Of a DNA stretch of 64,000 bases, positions 11,413 through 23,200 are shown one piece after another. The DNA comes from Aegilops tauschii subsp. strangulata (lineage: Eukaryota > Streptophyta > Magnoliopsida > Poales > Poaceae): the NCBI RefSeq assembly GCF_002575655.3, contig NC_053037.3:326829294-326893293 (forward strand). The letters are read 5' to 3'. The notes below the pieces were generated by a model, which worked only from the letters and a program-made list of their open reading frames with translations, was not told where the DNA came from and made no database searches. Position 1 is the first letter of the stretch. The number at the start of each line of letters is the position of its first letter. The translations under genes and the position numbers were made by a program.

Positions 11413-12213
11413 CCCTCCACCCACTCTTCATTCGTGGAGAGAGCCATCAGAACATGCCTACACTTCCAACATACATTTTCTGAGAGAGAACCACCTACAC
11501 TTGTGTTGAGGTCAAGATATTCCATTCCAACCACATAAATCTTGATCTCTAGCCTTCCCCAAGTTGCTTTCCACTCAAATCATTTTTCTACCAAATCTAA
11601 TCCTATGAGAGAGAGTTGAGTGTTGGGGAGACTATCATTTGAAGCACAAGAGCAAGGAGTTCATCATCAACACACCATCTATTACCTTTTGGAGAGTGGT
11701 GTCTCCTAGATTGGCTAGGTGTCACTTGGGAGCCTCCGTCAAGGAGTTGAACCAAGGAGTTTGTGCGGGCAAGGAGATCGCCTACTTCATGAAGATCTAC
11801 CCTAGTGAGGCAAGTCCTTCGTGGGCGATGGCCATGGTGGGATAGACAAGGTTGCTTCTTCGTGGACCCTTCGTGGGTGGAGCCCTCCGTGGACTCGCGC
11901 AACCGTTACCCTTCGTGGGTTGAAGTCTCCATCAACGTGGATGTATGATAGCACCACCTATCAGAACCACGGATAAAAATCTCCGTGTCTCCAATTGCGT
12001 TTGCACACTCCAATCCCATCCCTTTACATTCTTGCAACTTGCATGATTTACTTTTCGCTGCTCATATACTCTTGTCATGCTTGCTTGATATGTATTGTGA
12101 ATGTTTGAACTTGTGCTATATCTCCACCTCAACTTAAAGAATTTAAAAACTGCAACTTTTCTTGCTAAGAGTCTATTCACCCCCTCTAGACACCTCTTCT
12201 CGATCCTTTCGAT

Positions 12214-12225
12214 TGGTATCAGAGC
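12214..12225 (+). other. Primer-binding site (tRNA-iMet type)
   Basis: The sequence tggtatcagagc lies two bases after the 5' LTR. It is the usual Copia primer site, complementary to the 3' end of initiator tRNA-Met. Confidence 0.9.
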
Positions 12226-12266
12226 ATTGGTTTCCATTGCTTTGGTTTAAACACCTTTGGAGGAAG

Positions 12267-12797
12267 ATGGATGTGTCTACATTGGGGAGTCTTAGACATA
12301 GAGTGCCTATACTTGATGGAGAGTACTTTCATGAGTGGAAAAATGAGATGCTTGAGATTTTCAATGAATATCATTTGACCAAGTACATTACTACTCCTTG
12401 TGCTCGCATTGTTGATCCTTTGCATCCCACACCCGAAGAGGATCTTGACATGATTCGCAATCTTAGAACTATCAATCTTATTGTAAAAGGATTGCCTAAA
12501 AATTTGATTGCTAGCTTACCTACTCTTGATTGTGCCTACACTATATGGAGATTTCTAGAGGAACGATTCCCAAATTATTCCTTGAAAAATCTAGATGAGA
12601 TTCTCCATAAGTCTATTGCCTTGAATAGGATGAGTACTAGTGACCCTAAGTTTGATGATTGTCTATTTGAGCTTCGTGATCTCATGCGTGCCAAAGGAGA
12701 TGTTGGAATTATTAGCAATATCATTTCCAAAGTCATTAGAATTCATAGAGATGAACATTGTTACGGTCATACTTCTAATGAATCACTCTCTCTCTAG
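12267..12797 (+). pseudogene. Copia GAG, truncated
   Basis: The ORF from ATG 12267 encodes 177 residues with a Copia-type UBN2/retrotran_gag pattern: a start like LGSLRHRVPILDGEYFHEWK, a middle like LIVKGLPKNLIASLPTL and IWRFLEERFPNYS. GAG forms the virus-like particle in the cytoplasm. The region that should follow, with CCHC zinc knuckles, is missing: a frame change at the TAG at 12795 leads within ~35 codons of acidic sequence to the protease. The SIRE GAG is normally much longer, so an internal deletion is likely. The start is chosen because it opens the conserved N-terminus about 40 bp after the primer site. Confidence 0.8.
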
Positions 12798-14168
12798 GAA
12801 TTGATCCATCACATGACGATGTTGAACATGGATACTATGATGAGGATGATGATAGTGACTATGATCTTGATGATGCGATGAGACACTTTGGTCTTATGGC
12901 TAATCTTTGCGTCTACATGGCTGGAGGAAAGGAATGGGTCCTTGATAGTGGATGTACTGATCATATTACCGGAGATAAAGATATGTTTCATGAGCTTGCT
13001 AAAAACGACGGCCCTCGAAAGTATGTCACTTTTGGTGATAACTCAAAGGGTAAGGTGGTTGGCCTTGGTAAGGTGGCCATCTCACATGATAGCTCCATAC
13101 AAAATGTTATGCTCGTTGAATCGCTTGGCTACAATTTACTTTCCGTATCTAGACTTGTTGACTTTGGTTTCAACGTCCTATTTACGGAAGTAGATTGCCA
13201 AGTGTTTCATAGAGATAATCATAAAATGGTCTTTACCGGTATCCGTAGAGGTGATCTTTACATTGTCGATTTCACTAAAAAGGCTCAACCTAGAACTTGC
13301 TTTATTGCTAAATCTTCGAAAGGATGGTTGTGGCATAGAACGTTAGGTCATGTGGGCATGCGAAATATTGATAAGCTTATTAAGGGTGATCATATCCTTG
13401 GAGTAAAAGATGTTATATTTGACAAGGATAGACTTTGTAGTGCTTGTCAAGCAGGAAAAAAAGTTGAAGGAAGCCACCCCGTGAAGAACATCATGACCAC
13501 AAGAAAACCGCTCGAGCTACTTCACATGGATCTCTTTGGTCCTAATGCCTACAAGAGTCTCGGTGGTAACTCATTTGTTCTAGTCATAGTTGATGATTTT
13601 TCAAGATTTACGTGGGTGTTCTTTCTTGATTATAAATCGCAGGTCCAAAAGATCTTCAAAAACTTCGCTAGGAAGGCCCAAAATCAGTTTGAAGTGAAGA
13701 TCAAGAAGGTTCGGAGCGACAATGGAATGGAGTTCAAGAACGCAAATGTGGATACCTTTCTGGACGAAGAAGGGATTTCACATGAGTTCTCGGCTACGTA
13801 CACGCCTCAACAAAATGGAGTTGTTGAGAGGAAGAACCGGACTCTTATTGAGATGGCAAGAACGATGCTTGATGAGTACAAGACTCCAAAACACTTTTGG
13901 GCGGAAGCGGTTGAGACAGCTTGTCATGCAACAAATCGCGTGTATCTTCACAAGCTACTCGACAAGACGGCATGTGAGCTCCTCACCGGTAACAAACCCC
14001 AAGTTGGATATTTTCGAGTGTTTGGCTCAAAGTGTTACATTCTTGATAAGCATCATCATTCTAAATTTGCTCCTAAATCTCATGAGAGTTTCCTACTTGG
14101 TTATGGCTCAAACTCTCACACTTACCGTGTCTACAACAATTTCACCCGAAAGGTTGAAGAGACGGTAG

Positions 14169-14173
14169 ATGTG
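14169..14173. repeat. Left TSD (atgtg) of the solo LTR
   Basis: The 5 bases atgtg before the solo LTR recur after it at 15577-15581. Removing the LTR and one TSD restores an uninterrupted pol reading frame across the joint. Confidence 0.93.
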
Positions 14174-15576
14174 TGATACGTCTCCATTGTATCTACTTTT
14201 CCAAACACTTTTGCCCTTGTTTTGGACTCTAACTTGCATGATTTGAATGGAACTAACCCAGACTGACGTTGTTTTCAGCAGAATTGCCATGGTGTTATTT
14301 ATCTGCAGAAACAAAAGTTCTCGGAATGACCTGAAACTCCACGGAACTTATTTTTGGAAAATATTAAAAATACTGGAAGAAGAATCCACGTCAGGGGGGC
14401 CTCCACCTGTCCACGAGGGTGGGGGCGCGCCTGCCCCCTGGGCGCGCCCCCCTGCCTCGTGGGCCCCCTGACGCTCCACCGACCTCAACTCCAACTCCAT
14501 ATATTCACTTTCGAGGAGAAAAAAACCAGAGAGAAGGATTCATCGCGTTTTACGATACAGAGCCGCCGCCAAGCCCTAAAACCTCTCGGGAGGGCTGATC
14601 TAGAGTCCGTTCGGGGCTGCGGAGAGGGGAATCCGTCGCCGTTGTCATCATCAACCATCCTCCATCACCAATTTCATGATGCTCACCGCCGTGCGTGAGT
14701 AATTCCATTGTAGTCTTGCTGGTCGGTGATGGGTTGGATGAGATTTATCATGTAATCGAGTTAGTTTGTTAGGGTTTGATCCCTAGTATCCACTATGTTC
14801 TGAGATTGATGTTGCTATGACTTTGCTATGCTTAATGCTTGTCACTAGGGCCCGAGTGCCATGATTTCAGATCTGAACCTATTATGTTTTCATGAATATA
14901 TGTGAGTTCTTGATCCTATCTTGCAAGTCTATAGTCACCTACTATGTGTTATGATCCGGCAACCCTGAAGTGACAATAATCGGGACCACTCCCGGTGATG
15001 ACCATAGTTTGAGGAGTTCATGTATTCACTATGTGTTAATGCTTTGGTCCGGTACTCTATTAAAAGGAGGCCTTAATATCCCTTAGTTTCCATTAGGACC
15101 CCGCTGCCACGGGAGGGTAGGACAAATGATGTCATGCAAGTTCTTTTCCATAAGCACGTATGACTATATTCGGAATACATGCCTACATTACATTGATGAA
15201 TTGGAGCTAGTTCCGTGTCACCCTATGTTATGACTGTTACGTGATGAACTGCATCTGGCATAATTCTCTATCACCGATCCAATGCCTACGAGCTTTTCAC
15301 ATATTGTTCTTCGCTTATTTAATTTTCCGTTGCTACTGTTACAGTCACTACAAAACCCAAAAATATTACTTTTGCTATCGTTACTGCTACTTCCATATTA
15401 CTTTGCTACTAAACACTTTGCTGCAGATATTAAGTTATCCAGGTGTGGTTGAATTGACAACTCAACTGCTAATACTTGAGAATATTCTTTGGCTCCCCTT
15501 GTGTCGAATCAATAAATTTGGGTTGAATACTCTACCCTTGAAAACTGTTGCGATCCCCTATACTTGTGGGTTATCA
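14174..15576 (+). mobile_element. Solo Gypsy LTR inside Copia pol
   Basis: The 1403-bp block starts tgatacgtctccattg and ends cttgtgggttatca, with perfect 5-bp TSDs on both sides and no internal region. It shares its termini, but little of its body, with the Gypsy-A and Gypsy-B LTRs, so it is a related but distinct family. A GC-rich patch at 14395-14475 and a CT/AG leader follow the usual Gypsy LTR plan. Such solo LTRs arise by recombination between the two LTRs of a full element. Confidence 0.93.
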
Positions 15577-17613
15577 ATGTGAAGTTTGATGAATCTAACG
15601 GCTCGCAAGTAGAGCAATCGCCAATTGATGTAGGAGATAAAGATCCTTCGGAAGCAATCCAAGACTTGTCTATTGGAAAGATCCGTCCAACGGAAGTGAA
15701 GGAGAGTACCTCGTCCGTCCAAGTGGAAGCTTCTACCTCACGACAAGGTGAACTAAGAGTTGATACGGAAGCATCCACAAGTGGGACGCACCAAGATGAA
15801 GAAAACGAGGAAGTACACCAAGATGAACCTCATCAACCTCCTTCTCCACAACGACAAGAGAACGACAATGTCAACAATGAATAAAGCCAAGAAGAAGGAC
15901 AAGATGAAGAAGATGTTCCACCCCGACCCAAGCAAAAGCTTCCACGAGTTCGAGCAAGAGTCTCAGAGATCATCCCGTCGAACAAATCTTCAATGATATT
16001 CAAACCGGGAGAATCACTCGCTCTAAAACTCGTTTGGCTAATTTTTGTGAACATTATTCATTCATCTCTAGTATTGAACCTATGAAGGTTGAAGAAGCAT
16101 TGGAAGATCCGGATTGGATAAACGCCATGCATGAAGAGCTACACAACTTTGAGAGAAACCAAGTGTGGACATTGGTCGAGAAGCCCGACAACAATCACAA
16201 CATCATTGGTACCAAATGGGTGTTTCGCAACAAGCAAGATGAAGATGGACAAGTCGTTCACAACAAAGCACGTCTCGTCGCCCAAGGCTACACTCAAGTC
16301 GAAGGTATGGACTACGGTGAGACATATGCCCTGTTGCTAGACTTGAGTCCATCCGCATCTTACTTGCCTATGCTAATCACCATGATATCACTTTATACCA
16401 AATGGACATTAAAAGTGCTTTTCTAAACGGTGAAACTGAGGAGGAAGTTTATGTTAAACAACCCCCTGGCTTTGTCAATCCTAAGAAACCCGATCATGTT
16501 TACAAACTTCACAAAGCTCTTTATGGTCTTAAACAAGCTCCTAGAGCGTGGTATAAATGCTTGACCAAGTTCCTTATTGAAAAAGGCTTTGAGATTGGAA
16601 AGATAGATTCTACTCTTTTCACTAAAAGGGTTAATGGTGAATTATTTGTATGCCAAATATATGTTGATGACATCATATTTGGTTTAACTAACCCTCATTT
16701 TAGTGAGAAGTTTGGAAAGCTAGCGTCGGAAAAGTTTGAGATGTCTATGATGAGTGAACTCAAGTTCTTTCTTGGTTTCCAAATCAAGCAAACTAAGGAA
16801 GGCATCTTTGTCTCTCAAACAAAGTACACCAAGGACTTATTCAAGAAGTTCAACATGCAAGAAAGCAAAGGTATGAAAACTCCCATGCCTACTAGTGGAC
16901 ATCTTGATTTGACTAAAGATGGCAAACCGGTTGATCAAAAGGTTTATCGCTCTATGATTGGATCATTGTTATATCTATGTGCCTCTCTTCCCGATATTAT
17001 GCTGAGTGTGTGCATGTGTGCACGATATCAAGCGGCCCCCAAAGAATGTCATCTTAAGGCTGTGAAAAGGATAGTGAGATACTTAATACATACACCAAAT
17101 TTTGGCATTTGGTATCCTAAGAGGTCCTCTTTTGATCTTGTTGGCTATTCCGACTCGGACTATGCCGGAGACAAGGTTGATAGAAAGTCCACTTCGGGTA
17201 CTTGTCAATTTCTTGGTAGATCTCTTGTGTCTTGGTCTTCCAAGAAACAAAACTCAGTATCCTTATCCACCGCCGAAGCGGTATACATTGCCGCCGGTTC
17301 ATGTTGTGCTCAATTACTTTGGATGACCCAAACTCCCTAAGATTATGGGATATATGTGAAACATGTTCCATTGCTTTGTGACAATGAAAGTGCTATTAAG
17401 ATTGCTCACAATCCCGTGCAACATTCTCGAACTAAGCATATTGAAGTTCGTCATCATTTCATTCGAGATCATGTTGCTAAAGGGGACATTGATCTTAAGC
17501 ATGTTCGTGCCGATAAGCAATTGGCGGATATATTCACCAAACCACTTGATGAGAAAGTCTTTTGTCGTTTGAGAGGAGAATTGAACATCATTGATGCTTC
17601 AAACTTGGAGTAG

Positions 17614-19378
17614 GGACTCCATTTGGATACATGCAAGGCATGAATCTATGACTAATCCTTGATATTTCTCTTATGATGATATTCATATGTCTTGGATATA
17701 TTTGCACCCTTGCATGTTATCTAACCCTTGTAGGTACTTGGATGAATCTAAACCTATGAGATTGCAACTCACTCACATATTGAGCAATCTCTACATCACC
17801 AAGTCTATACACTATGGTGGTTGATGACAAGGAAGCATGAAATCCTTCAAGATATTCTTTGACAAATTATATATATATCAAATTTCATTTGGTATCAAGT
17901 TTCATGATTGTCATTTTGGATAAACAAGTGATCTTCCTTGCAAAAACTAACCCATGTAAGTAGATGAACTCACTTCCAAGTGGTGCTCCCAACTCTTGAT
18001 GAACTACATCAACCTCGAGCAACTCACACAAGTTCAACTACATGACTAGGATCAACACCACCACCCAAGGTATGTCATTCCATCTTAGAGAAGCTTTACC
18101 TCAAGTCATAGGTCAAAGCAACTCAACAAGATGTGAATACATCAAATGCTTAAACGGAAAATGGTAACCCCACTTTGAGCTTAAACGACGAGTATGACTT
18201 ATGATCAAGTGTTCTCACTTGACTCCTTAGTCAATATACTCTAACATAGGTGACTTTGTCACCGCCCAACTCTAGATGAAGTTCTCTAGTGTTTCTTTGA
18301 GTTTTTGCATTTTGCCCTTTGCATATTTACTCCCTTTCAAACTTCATCTAGATTTTCTTTTCTTTGTTTTATTCTGCATTCTCTGTATCCAATTCATTGC
18401 AAATTCTTCAGTTAATTACTTGCAAATCTTTGTGAGATCTTATTTTGCCTAGTGAGCTGAGATGACAAGTGTTTTCTCTGTGATGAACTCGGTCACACCG
18501 GTCTGTTGCTTTCGGTCCAACCGAATCCTTTCGGTGCAGCCGAAGCACACAACTCGGTGCCATCGATTTCACTGCAGAAAAGACAACTTGCCACTTGATC
18601 CTGCATTATTTTTGCTCCAGCTCCACTCAATGATTCTTGTCCTCTACCAGCATCACATTCTATATGCTGCTTTGCTCTGTGACTCAAGGACCAAACCTAG
18701 TTTGACTCACACTCCGGAAGATCCCTTCTTGGAAACTGATGTCAAAGGGGGAGAGAGATCACATCAAAGCTTAGTCACTTCAACAGGGGGAAAGAGATAT
18801 CACATCAAAGGCCCCAGGATTCTTGGTATTCAAAGAGGAGAGAAGTCACATGTCTTTAGAGGGGAAAATACATGTTCATGCTTGCTTATTTGGTTTGCTC
18901 TGAGTTTCTTTGCTCTGATTTTTTGTTCCCTATCTTCTCCCAGTATCCCATACAAGATTCAGGGGGAGCAAGACATCTAAGGGAAGAAAATCTTCGAATT
19001 CATTGCATATCTTTACCTTTTGGGGACATGTCTATATCCAATAGAGTACCCAGTACTCACACTCTACATGTCGTCCCAATCTTGGTACTCTTGTGGTTCC
19101 TTTTGTTTGCTCTGGCTAGTAGATCTATCCGTGTTATCTAACCTTGTTTACTCAGGTTCATCCCTTTCTAAGCCAACTCAAGATCACAAGGTAAGTATAT
19201 GCATCACACTCATGTGCATGAGGATTTCTTGCTGATGTACATATTGTTTGCAAGAAGGACTCATGAGCATGAAGGTACATTTCCTATACTCACACCATTT
19301 GCTCTGATGCATATAGACAAGATACATGTAACTCATTGCTTGCTCTGTCATGCTTATGCATTCACATGCTCCTATTTA
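17614..19378 (+). other. Post-pol region of the Copia element (5' portion)
   Basis: SIRE-lineage elements have a long, often env-like, region between pol and the 3' LTR. The 1.76 kb here has no long ORF; a 172-codon ORF at 18462-18980 shows no recognisable domain or envelope pattern. A few CGGTCCAACCG-type motifs, as in the LTRs, lie at 18490-18570. Several GGGGGAGAG purine patches (18740-18965) resemble internal polypurine tracts. Confidence 0.6.
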
Positions 19379-19390
19379 AAACAATAATGA

Positions 19391-19852
19391 GGCTAGCCAA
19401 CTCACCTCCAGAACGATCCCCCGATTGCAAGCTTCGTGGGCCGTCCGATCTGCCTTTTTGGCGCGCCTGAGCCGTTGGATCTTCACAGTAGTTAAAATCA
19501 ATTTTCACCTCGTGGTCGTTTTCGTTGTCCAATGACTGGTGGGCTCGCGCTGCACGTTGGTTGGATGGGTTGCCCGTTCGCAGGTGCAAGTGGTTTTGCC
19601 CAATCAGCTCGGCGCGCCCGCACCCAATCACCCGCGTCTCGCCCCACTCCCACCCCAGCCGCCAAACGAACCCTAGCCCTCTTTCTCTTTCCCCTCGATC
19701 CCCACGAGCCACCGCACCCCTCCCTCGATCCCCACCATCCTCTCCTCGCCAGCAGCCGCCGGCCGACCTCGTCTCTCCACTCGCCTCCTCCTCTCCTCTA
19801 TCATGTCGCCGTCGATCCCACCGCCAGCCTTCTCCTCCGCTCGCCTCCTCCT
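19391..19852 (+). promoter_or_regulatory. GC-rich promoter/first-exon-like region
   Basis: The region contains two CCAAT-type boxes (cccaatcagc, cccaatcaccc), an aaccctagccct leader motif typical of plant 5' UTRs, and CT-rich runs. The atgtcgccgtcgatccc at 19803 could begin a coding exon. The chromovirus LTR follows at 19853. The same cgccgtcgatcc phrase reappears at 25740 on the far side of the insertion (atgtcaccgtcgatcc). A related motif, gactggtgggctcg, appears at 19532 and 26764. Confidence 0.4.
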
Positions 19853-20202
19853 TGTCACGCCCCGAGAGGGAATCAAGGCGGAATTGAGCTAGAACAAACA
19901 GATCTCACGCAAAGGAAGGGGAAAGTAGCAGCTAGGGTTTGTATTACTGTAAAATATATGATTGTATCAAAGAGAATTCTCGAATAATGGCATGCCTCTT
20001 GCAGACGGGGGCCGCTAGCTTTATAGCTACGCTGGCAATGGTGACAGCTACAGTACCGGGAATGAAAAGCTACAGTTACAACGAAACGGTACAGTGATAC
20101 GGCGAGCCTCGCGAGCCGTTGGATCGATGGCGATAGCGGAGATCCTGGCCGTTCGTTAACCGAAGAAGTGAAACAATTGTAACTGAAAGTGCAGGCCTGA
20201 CA
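19853..20202 (-). repeat. 3' LTR of the Reina-like element
   Basis: The 350-bp LTR starts tgtcacgccccgagagg and ends gcaggcctgaca. It differs from the other LTR at only a handful of positions. On the minus strand its TG...CA ends are also intact. Confidence 0.93.
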
Positions 20203-20239
20203 ATACCCCCGGCCGAAAATGAACTTGTCCCCAAGGAGT

Positions 20240-23200
20240 TTAGCGATTGAACCAGCGGTCAATGGTGGCCTTGAAGAAAGCAGGAAAGGTTTTCTTCATG
20301 AAAGCCGCATCCTCCCAGGAAGCTTCATCGGGTGGCAAGTTTTCCCACTACACGAGCCACTGCACCACCGGCAAGTTGTTGCGTGGTACTTGGCGAGTTT
20401 CCAGGACCATCACCGGTTCGGTCAGAATCAGGCCGTCAGTTTGCACCAGTGGTAGATCAGTGCAAGGTACTGCCTTGGGGCCGACATGTTTCTTCAACTG
20501 GCTGACGTGGAAGACCGGGTGGATGCTAGTGCTGTCCGGCAATAAGAGCTTGTAAGCTACATGCCTGGCCATCACGCGGAAGGGGCCGTAGTATTTGCTT
20601 TGTAACTTGATGTGTGCGCGCAGACCGAAGGCATTGATCCGGTAGGGCTGCATTTTAAGGTAGACCATGTCACCAACTTCCAAGGTCCTTTCAGTGCGCT
20701 TGCGATCAGCGTACTTTTTCATACGTGCTTGAGCAGCAGACAGATTGCTTTTCAAGTGTTGGAGCAGCGCATCTCTGTCAGTGAAAAACTGTAGAGCATC
20801 AGTTGAAAGACTGTCAGGCAAGATGTTTTCACAAATGTTGGGAGGTGGAAAACCATAAGCGGCTTCGAACGGAGTCTTCTGGAGAGAGGAATGGTAAGAT
20901 GTATTGTACCAGTACTCTGCCATTGATAAGTGTTTCGCCCACTGCGTAGGCTTGGAGGAAGTTAAACAGCGCAAATAATTTTCGATGCACTGATTAACAC
21001 GCTCCGTTTGGCCGTCAGACTCTGGGTGATAAGCAGAACTGAAACGCAGTTCGGTTCCCATGCCCTTAAAAATGTCCTGCCAGAGTTGACTGGTGAAGAT
21101 TCGATCTCTATCAGAAACTATTGCCAGAGGTGGTCCGTGCAGTTTCAGTACATGATCGATAAACGCCTGAGCCACCGTTTGAACTGTGAAGGGGTGTGAG
21201 AGGGGAATGAAATGTGCAAATTTAGACAGTCTGTCAACCACAACCATGATCACATCTTTGCCATTAGATGCTGGTAATCCCTCTATGAAGTCCATACTCA
21301 GGTGTGTCCAAACCATGTCAGGGAGCTGGAGTGGATCTAGATAGCCTGGATAAGGACAGTTCTCTCCTTTGTTTTTCTGGCACACAGGGCACACAGCCAC
21401 AAACTGATCAACATCTCTTTTGAGGCCTGGCCAGTAGAAGATCTGTTTGATGCGGTGGTATGTAGCTTTCATACCTGAGTGACCCCCAAGAGCAGAAGCA
21501 TGCAGTGCAGTGAGAAGTCTTTGCCTGAGTTCCAGATCTTTTCCCACATAGATTTTTCCTTTATGCCTGATGATTCCTGAGTGAAGGTGTTCTGATTAAC
21601 AGAGTGTTGGGGGGACAGAAGTAATTTTTCCAAGAGTGATTGACAAGTACTGTCCTTAGTGTAGGATTCTTCCACAACAGCAATCCATTGAGGTGTCACT
21701 AAAGACATAGCCATGAGAGGTGTTTTTCTGGAGAGAGCATCAGCCACAATATTTTCCTTGCCTTTCTTGTAGTGGAGTGTGAAATTGAATTCCAGTAGTT
21801 TGAGCATCAATTTGTGCTGAATTCCAGTGGTGATTTTCTGATCAGTCATATACTGCAAGCTCTGGTGGTCAGTTTTGATGATGAGATCATTACCCAGGAA
21901 GTAGTGTCTCCATCTCTTTAATGCAGCAATGATTGCTAAAGCTTCTTTTTCATATGTAGATAGGGCAGCATTTTTGGGACAGAGGGTGGAGCTGTAGTAA
22001 GCTAGTGGTCTGCCCTGCTACATCATGACAGCTCCCAAGCCAGTGCCAGAAGCATCTGTTTCCAAGGTAAAAGGTTCAGAGAAATTTGGGAGGGCTAGTA
22101 CTGGAGCACTGATCATAGCTTGTTTCAAGTTCTGAAAAGCTGTGGTTTGTTTTTGTGTCCACTGGAAGTTGTCCTTTTTCAGCACATCATGTAGTGGTCT
22201 TGCAATTGTGCCAAAATCTTTAACAAATCTTCTGTAATAACCACATAGGCCTAGAAATCCTCTGAGCTGTGTGGGTGTAGTAGGCAGTGGCCAATCAGCA
22301 ACTGCTGCAACCTTTGAGGGGTCAGTGGAAACTCCTTCACCAGTTATGATATGACCCAAGTACTCCACTTTCTGAACTGCAAACACACATTTAGACATTT
22401 TTGCAAAGAGCTGGTGTTCTTTCAGCAGCTGCAACACTAGTTGCAGATGTGCAATGTGCTCAGACAATGATTTGCTGAAGATTAAGATATCATCAAAGAA
22501 GACCAACACAAACTTTCTGAGGTAGGGCCCAAAGATATTGTTCATGAGTGCTTGAAATGTTCCTGGTGCATTGGCAAGGCCAAAAGGCATGACCAAGAAC
22601 TCATAATGACCAAAGTAAGTTCTGAAGGCTGTTTTGGGTATATCCTCTTCATGCATTCTCACTTGGTGATAGCCAGATCTGAGGTCCAACTTGGTGAAGT
22701 AAGTTGCTCCATGCAGTTCATCAAGGAGATCCTCAATGACAGGTATTGGAAATTTATTTTTGATAGTAACATCATTCAGTTTTCTGTAATCAATGCACAT
22801 TCTCCAGGTGCCATCTTTTTTCATGACCAGGATTGCTGGGGAGGAGTAAGGGCTCTCACTTGCTCTTATAATCTTATCTCTGAGCATAGCATCAATTTGT
22901 CTTTCTAGCTCAGTCTTTTGCATATGAGGCACTCTGTAAGGTCTGGAATTAGGTGGTTTTGCTTGTTCTTTCAATGGAATTTTATGATCATGTGCTCTTT
23001 TGGGAGGGAGGCCCTTTGGCTCTTGAAAAACCTCAGGAAACTGTTGGATAACCTCTGCCACAGGTGGAGGAACAGTGTTGTTGTCAGGTTTCTTCAAGGT
23101 GGTATCTCTAATGAGTTGTAGCACATAACCAGGTGCTCCTGCTGAGAGAAGCTTATGTACTTCATCAGCTTCAATTGTTGTAGCATCAGCTAATGTATCA

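Larger units (their letters stand above)
10619..12211 (+). repeat. 5' LTR of the Copia element
   Basis: The 1593-bp LTR starts tgaaagcacaag and ends gatcctttcg. The 3' LTR ends gatcctttca, so the terminal CA has mutated to CG here. The block 10975-11365 carries a dense array of CGGTCYCACCGAG-type motifs. A TATA box (gctatatatac) lies at 11402-11412. The downstream part contains leader-type sequence and no reliable ORF. Confidence 0.93.
12798..17613 (+). pseudogene. Copia POL (protease, integrase, reverse transcriptase, RNase H), interrupted
   Basis: Part one (to 14173) has the protease motif DSGCTDHITG, the pre-integrase HRTLGHVG with CSACQAGKK, and the integrase core with D-D-E spacing (MDLFGP, VRSDNGMEF, TPQQNGVVERKNRT). 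A solo LTR interrupts the frame after EETVDV (14169-14173). Part two continues at 15582 with an acidic linker, TAA at 15882, a frameshift near 15962, then the reverse transcriptase start (VEEALEDPDWINAMHEEL, TKWVFRNK). A 1-bp deletion near 16330 is followed by MDIKSAFLNG, the catalytic YVDD at about 16657, and RNase H (SDSDYAGDKVDRKSTSGT). A TAA at 17338 precedes the last part, which ends KQLADIFTKPL...ASNLE at 17613. It would copy and integrate the element; five lesions make it non-functional. Confidence 0.92.

Noticed and set aside
12214..12225. tRNA gene
   Set aside because: Only the short primer-binding complement is present; no cloverleaf. The same holds for 54028-54045 and 25360-25373.
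14174..15576. Intron in the Copia pol gene
   Set aside because: It has TG...CA ends and a perfect atgtg TSD, and aligns at its termini with Gypsy LTRs, so it is a solo LTR.
18462..18980. Envelope-like gene of the Copia element
   Set aside because: 172 codons with no signal peptide, transmembrane or coiled-coil pattern that I could see; position alone is not enough.
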